In this document: in pieces, positions 60,370 through 64,000 of the stretch
Numbering within the stretch: position 1 is the stretch's first letter
Layout of the letters: each line of letters starts with the position of its first letter
NCBI RefSeq assembly: GCF_003063315.1
Contig: NZ_NERV01000002.1
Coordinates: forward strand, 62,001-126,000
DNA: 64,000 nucleotides
Direction of reading: 5' to 3'
Source of the DNA: Limnohabitans sp. T6-5
Lineage (GTDB): Bacteria > Pseudomonadota > Gammaproteobacteria > Burkholderiales > Burkholderiaceae_C
Position numbers and translations under genes: made by a program
Notes under the pieces: model-generated
Database searches by the model: none
What the model saw: the letters and a program-made list of their open reading frames with translations, nothing else
Told to the model about the DNA's origin: nothing

Positions 60370-60855
60370 TCAGCGAGAGAAAGCTGCGCCACTGAGCTTG
60401 TAGCCCGCCTTGATTTGCCTTTTTGCAAACCAGCCTGCGTTCATTTCCAGCACAAAGCGTACGGGTTTGGTCGAGCAATGCGAATCGTCGCTTTGGGGTT
60501 TCATGTCGGCCAGGTTGACAATGGTGCCGTCGTCTTCGACAAAGGCGGCGGTCAGCGGGATCAGCGTGTTGCGCATCCAGAAACACTGTGTGGCGGGCTG
60601 TTCGAACACAAAAAGCATGCCCTCGTGTTGAGGCATGTCTTTGCGTGACATGAGGCCGATTTGGCGTTGCTCGGGCGTTTGCGCCAATTGCACATCCAGC
60701 ACATGCATGCCGGCACTCAATTTCGTCCGGGGTAGTTGCATTTGCGGTGAGGGTTGGGCCACTGCGTGCAGGGCGGTCAATAAACAAGCAGAAGTGATCA
60801 GCTTGGCGCCAAGTCGGCGAAATGTGTGAGTGGCCAAGGTCTTTCTGGGTGTCAT
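60370..60855 (-). CDS. Exported DUF192 family protein
   Basis: A 161-residue protein with a signal peptide (basic MTPRKTLATHTFRRLGAK, hydrophobic LITSACLLTALHAVA, cleavage near AVAQP). The DUF192 core follows: VQLAQTPEQRQIGLMSRKDMP, EGMLFVFEQP, FWMRNTLIPLTAAFVEDDGTIV and RFVLEMNAGWFAKRQIKAG. Probably periplasmic; function unknown. The start at 60855 begins the signal peptide properly. It lies downstream of csp on the same strand. Confidence 0.88.
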   Translation of the reverse strand: MTPRKTLATHTFRRLGAKLITSACLLTALHAVAQPSPQMQLPRTKLSAGMHVLDVQLAQTPEQRQIGLMSRKDMPQHEGMLFVFEQPATQCFWMRNTLIPLTAAFVEDDGTIVNLADMKPQSDDSHCSTKPVRFVLEMNAGWFAKRQIKAGYKLSGAAFSR

Positions 60856-60898
60856 GGTGAAATCAGTGTTCGCGCTTGCGGCAGCCCCCAAGGATAAC

Positions 60899-60924
60899 GG
60901 CAAGCGGGCCAGGTTTCGCTTGCC
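60899..60924 (-). terminator. Hairpin downstream of the cold-shock gene
   Basis: GGCAAGCG (60899-60906) and CGCTTGCC (60917-60924) form a perfect eight-base-pair stem with a ten-base loop. On the minus strand no long T-run follows, so it may be an inefficient terminator or an mRNA-stabilising hairpin between csp and the DUF192 gene. Confidence 0.4.
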
Positions 60925-60941
60925 AAGGCCATCGAGGCCGA

Positions 60942-61196
60942 TCAAGAGGTCTGATTTTCGCCGGTCGATGCAGGCAGTGCATCCTCTGCGATGTTTTCGG
61001 CTCGAATGTTGGCGGCCATCAACCCCTTATCGCCCTTGGTGAGCTCGAAAGTGACCCGGGCACCTTCACTGAGGGTTTTGTAGCCCTCTGCCTGAATGGC
61101 CGAAAAATGAGCGAAAGCATCTGGCCCACCGCCATCAGGCTCAATGAATCCGAATCCCTTGGCATCGTTGAACCATTTGACCGTACCGCTGGGCAT
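60942..61196 (-). CDS. Cold-shock domain protein
   Basis: Single-stranded nucleic-acid-binding protein (84 residues). [31 protein letters not shown] carries RNP1 (KGFGFI) and RNP2 (DAFAHF) motifs, given here as one conserved region. A 16-residue acidic tail extends past the usual 67-70 residue CSD. The start at 61196 fits the family; the longer frame from 61406 overlaps clpS. Close to clpS-clpA, as in many proteobacteria (cspD-like setting). Confidence 0.93.
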   Translation of the reverse strand: MPSGTVKWFNDAKGFGFIEPDGGGPDAFAHFSAIQAEGYKTLSEGARVTFELTKGDKGLMAANIRAENIAEDALPASTGENQTS

Positions 61197-61353
61197 GCGA
61201 TGTCTCCGTGAATTATTTGAACCAATTTGAGGCGGGCTTGTTATTTTTGTCAATGTGAGGTTTTCCCCGAGGCCGCTGGATTTCGAGTGTTGTGAAAAAA
61301 GTCTTTTATGACCGCCATCGAAAAGGGGTTCAAAGCCTCTATAGAATGAATTC

Positions 61354-61713
61354 ATGGCAACGAAAAAACCTGCAAATCCAGCGCTGCCGCCAGAGACACC
61401 CCGCACCTCCGATGGTGGGGATTCGGTTGTACTCGAGCGCCGCGCTCAAAAGATCAAACCGCCCCAGATGTATCAGGTGGCGATGCTCAATGATGACTAC
61501 ACCCCCATGGAATTCGTGGTCATGGTGATACAGGAGTTTTTTGGCAAAGACCGTGAAGCGGCTACGCAAATCATGCTCAAGATTCACTTGGATGGCAAAG
61601 GCGTTTGCGGTGTTTATTCCCGCGATGTGGCCGCTACCAAGGTGGACCAAGTGCTGGAGGCCGCCCGACAAGGCGGGCATCCATTGCAATGTGTCAGCGA
61701 GCCCATTGAATAG
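61354..61713 (+). CDS. clpS: ATP-dependent Clp protease adaptor ClpS
   Basis: N-end-rule adaptor (119 residues) that delivers substrates to Clp[22 protein letters not shown] contains the conserved [10 protein letters not shown] motif, and [20 protein letters not shown] follows. ATG 61354 lacks a good ribosome site, and a TATAGA hexamer at 61340 is close enough that the mRNA could be nearly leaderless. clpA follows after 55 bases. Confidence 0.96.
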   Translation: MATKKPANPALPPETPRTSDGGDSVVLERRAQKIKPPQMYQVAMLNDDYTPMEFVVMVIQEFFGKDREAATQIMLKIHLDGKGVCGVYSRDVAATKVDQVLEAARQGGHPLQCVSEPIE

Positions 61714-61768
61714 TCACCAAACTCCCCCACATCGTTTCTATATCTCAAGCAAGGCAAAAGGAAATCAC

Positions 61769-64000
<2,232 letters not shown>

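Overview
The window reads as a chromosomal segment of a betaproteobacterium of the order Burkholderiales, most likely a freshwater Comamonadaceae (Limnohabitans/Rhodoferax-like). This is inferred from gene order (rpsB-tsf-pyrH-frr-cdsA-dxr-bamA-skp-lpxD-fabZ-lpxA...lpxB-rnhB, rpsF-priB-rpsR-rplI-dnaB, thrS-infC-rpmI-rplT-pheST-ihfA) and from protein features such as a TTG-started FtsH and an ATC-started IF3. No database search was possible. The sequence is gene-dense, no gap without a gene exceeds about 260 bases, and I see no tRNA, rRNA, IS element, prophage or CRISPR array.

Layout. 1-4.9 kb: end of rpsB, then tsf, pyrH, frr, cdsA and dxr (translation, nucleotides, phospholipid and isoprenoid precursors). 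5.1-14.8 kb: outer-membrane biogenesis block bamA-skp-lpxD-fabZ-lpxA-[gnnA-gnnB]-lpxB-rnhB-SpoU methylase. 15-24.2 kb: carA-carB, greA, yhbY (minus), rlmE, ftsH, folP. 24.3-31.2 kb: glmM, the convergent ppsR, then ppsA and a sodium:solute symporter. 31.3-34.3 kb: rpsF-priB-rpsR-rplI and dnaB. 34.3-37.2 kb, minus strand: PIN-PhoH protein, peroxiredoxin and Mth938-domain protein. 37.3-43.4 kb: alaA, hom-thrC, moeA-moaD-moaE. 43.4-50 kb: a small unknown protein (minus), clpB, an MFS transporter, a TPP-dependent enzyme and a SWIB protein (minus). 50.4-52.6 kb: rraA and aceA. 52.6-60.3 kb: thrS-infC-rpmI-rplT-pheS-pheT-ihfA and a DUF1840 protein. 60.4-64 kb: DUF192 and cold-shock proteins (minus), then clpS and the 5' part of clpA.

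The most notable feature is a two-gene insertion between lpxA and lpxB. It encodes a Gfo/Idh/MocA dehydrogenase and a DegT-type PLP aminotransferase. This is the arrangement of GnnA and GnnB, which make UDP-GlcNAc3N and give lipid A with amide-linked acyl chains at the 3-position as well. The adjacent LpxA has methionine at the known hydrocarbon-ruler position, predicting short 3-hydroxyacyl chains. Together these predict a 2,3-diaminoglucose lipid A with short primary chains in a Comamonadaceae-like bacterium. In the same cluster, uppS (expected between frr and cdsA) and rseP (expected between dxr and bamA) are absent.

Regulatory signals that stand out are nested palindromes in an AT-rich promoter region before aceA, a perfect DnaA box before dnaB, a heat-shock-type promoter before clpB, candidate autoregulatory leaders before rpsF, thrS and rpmI, an ATC start codon for infC, and a perfect 19-bp-arm inverted repeat between two convergent genes. 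ppsA, its regulator ppsR, the symporter directly behind ppsA, and aceA suggest growth on small organic acids such as acetate or pyruvate.
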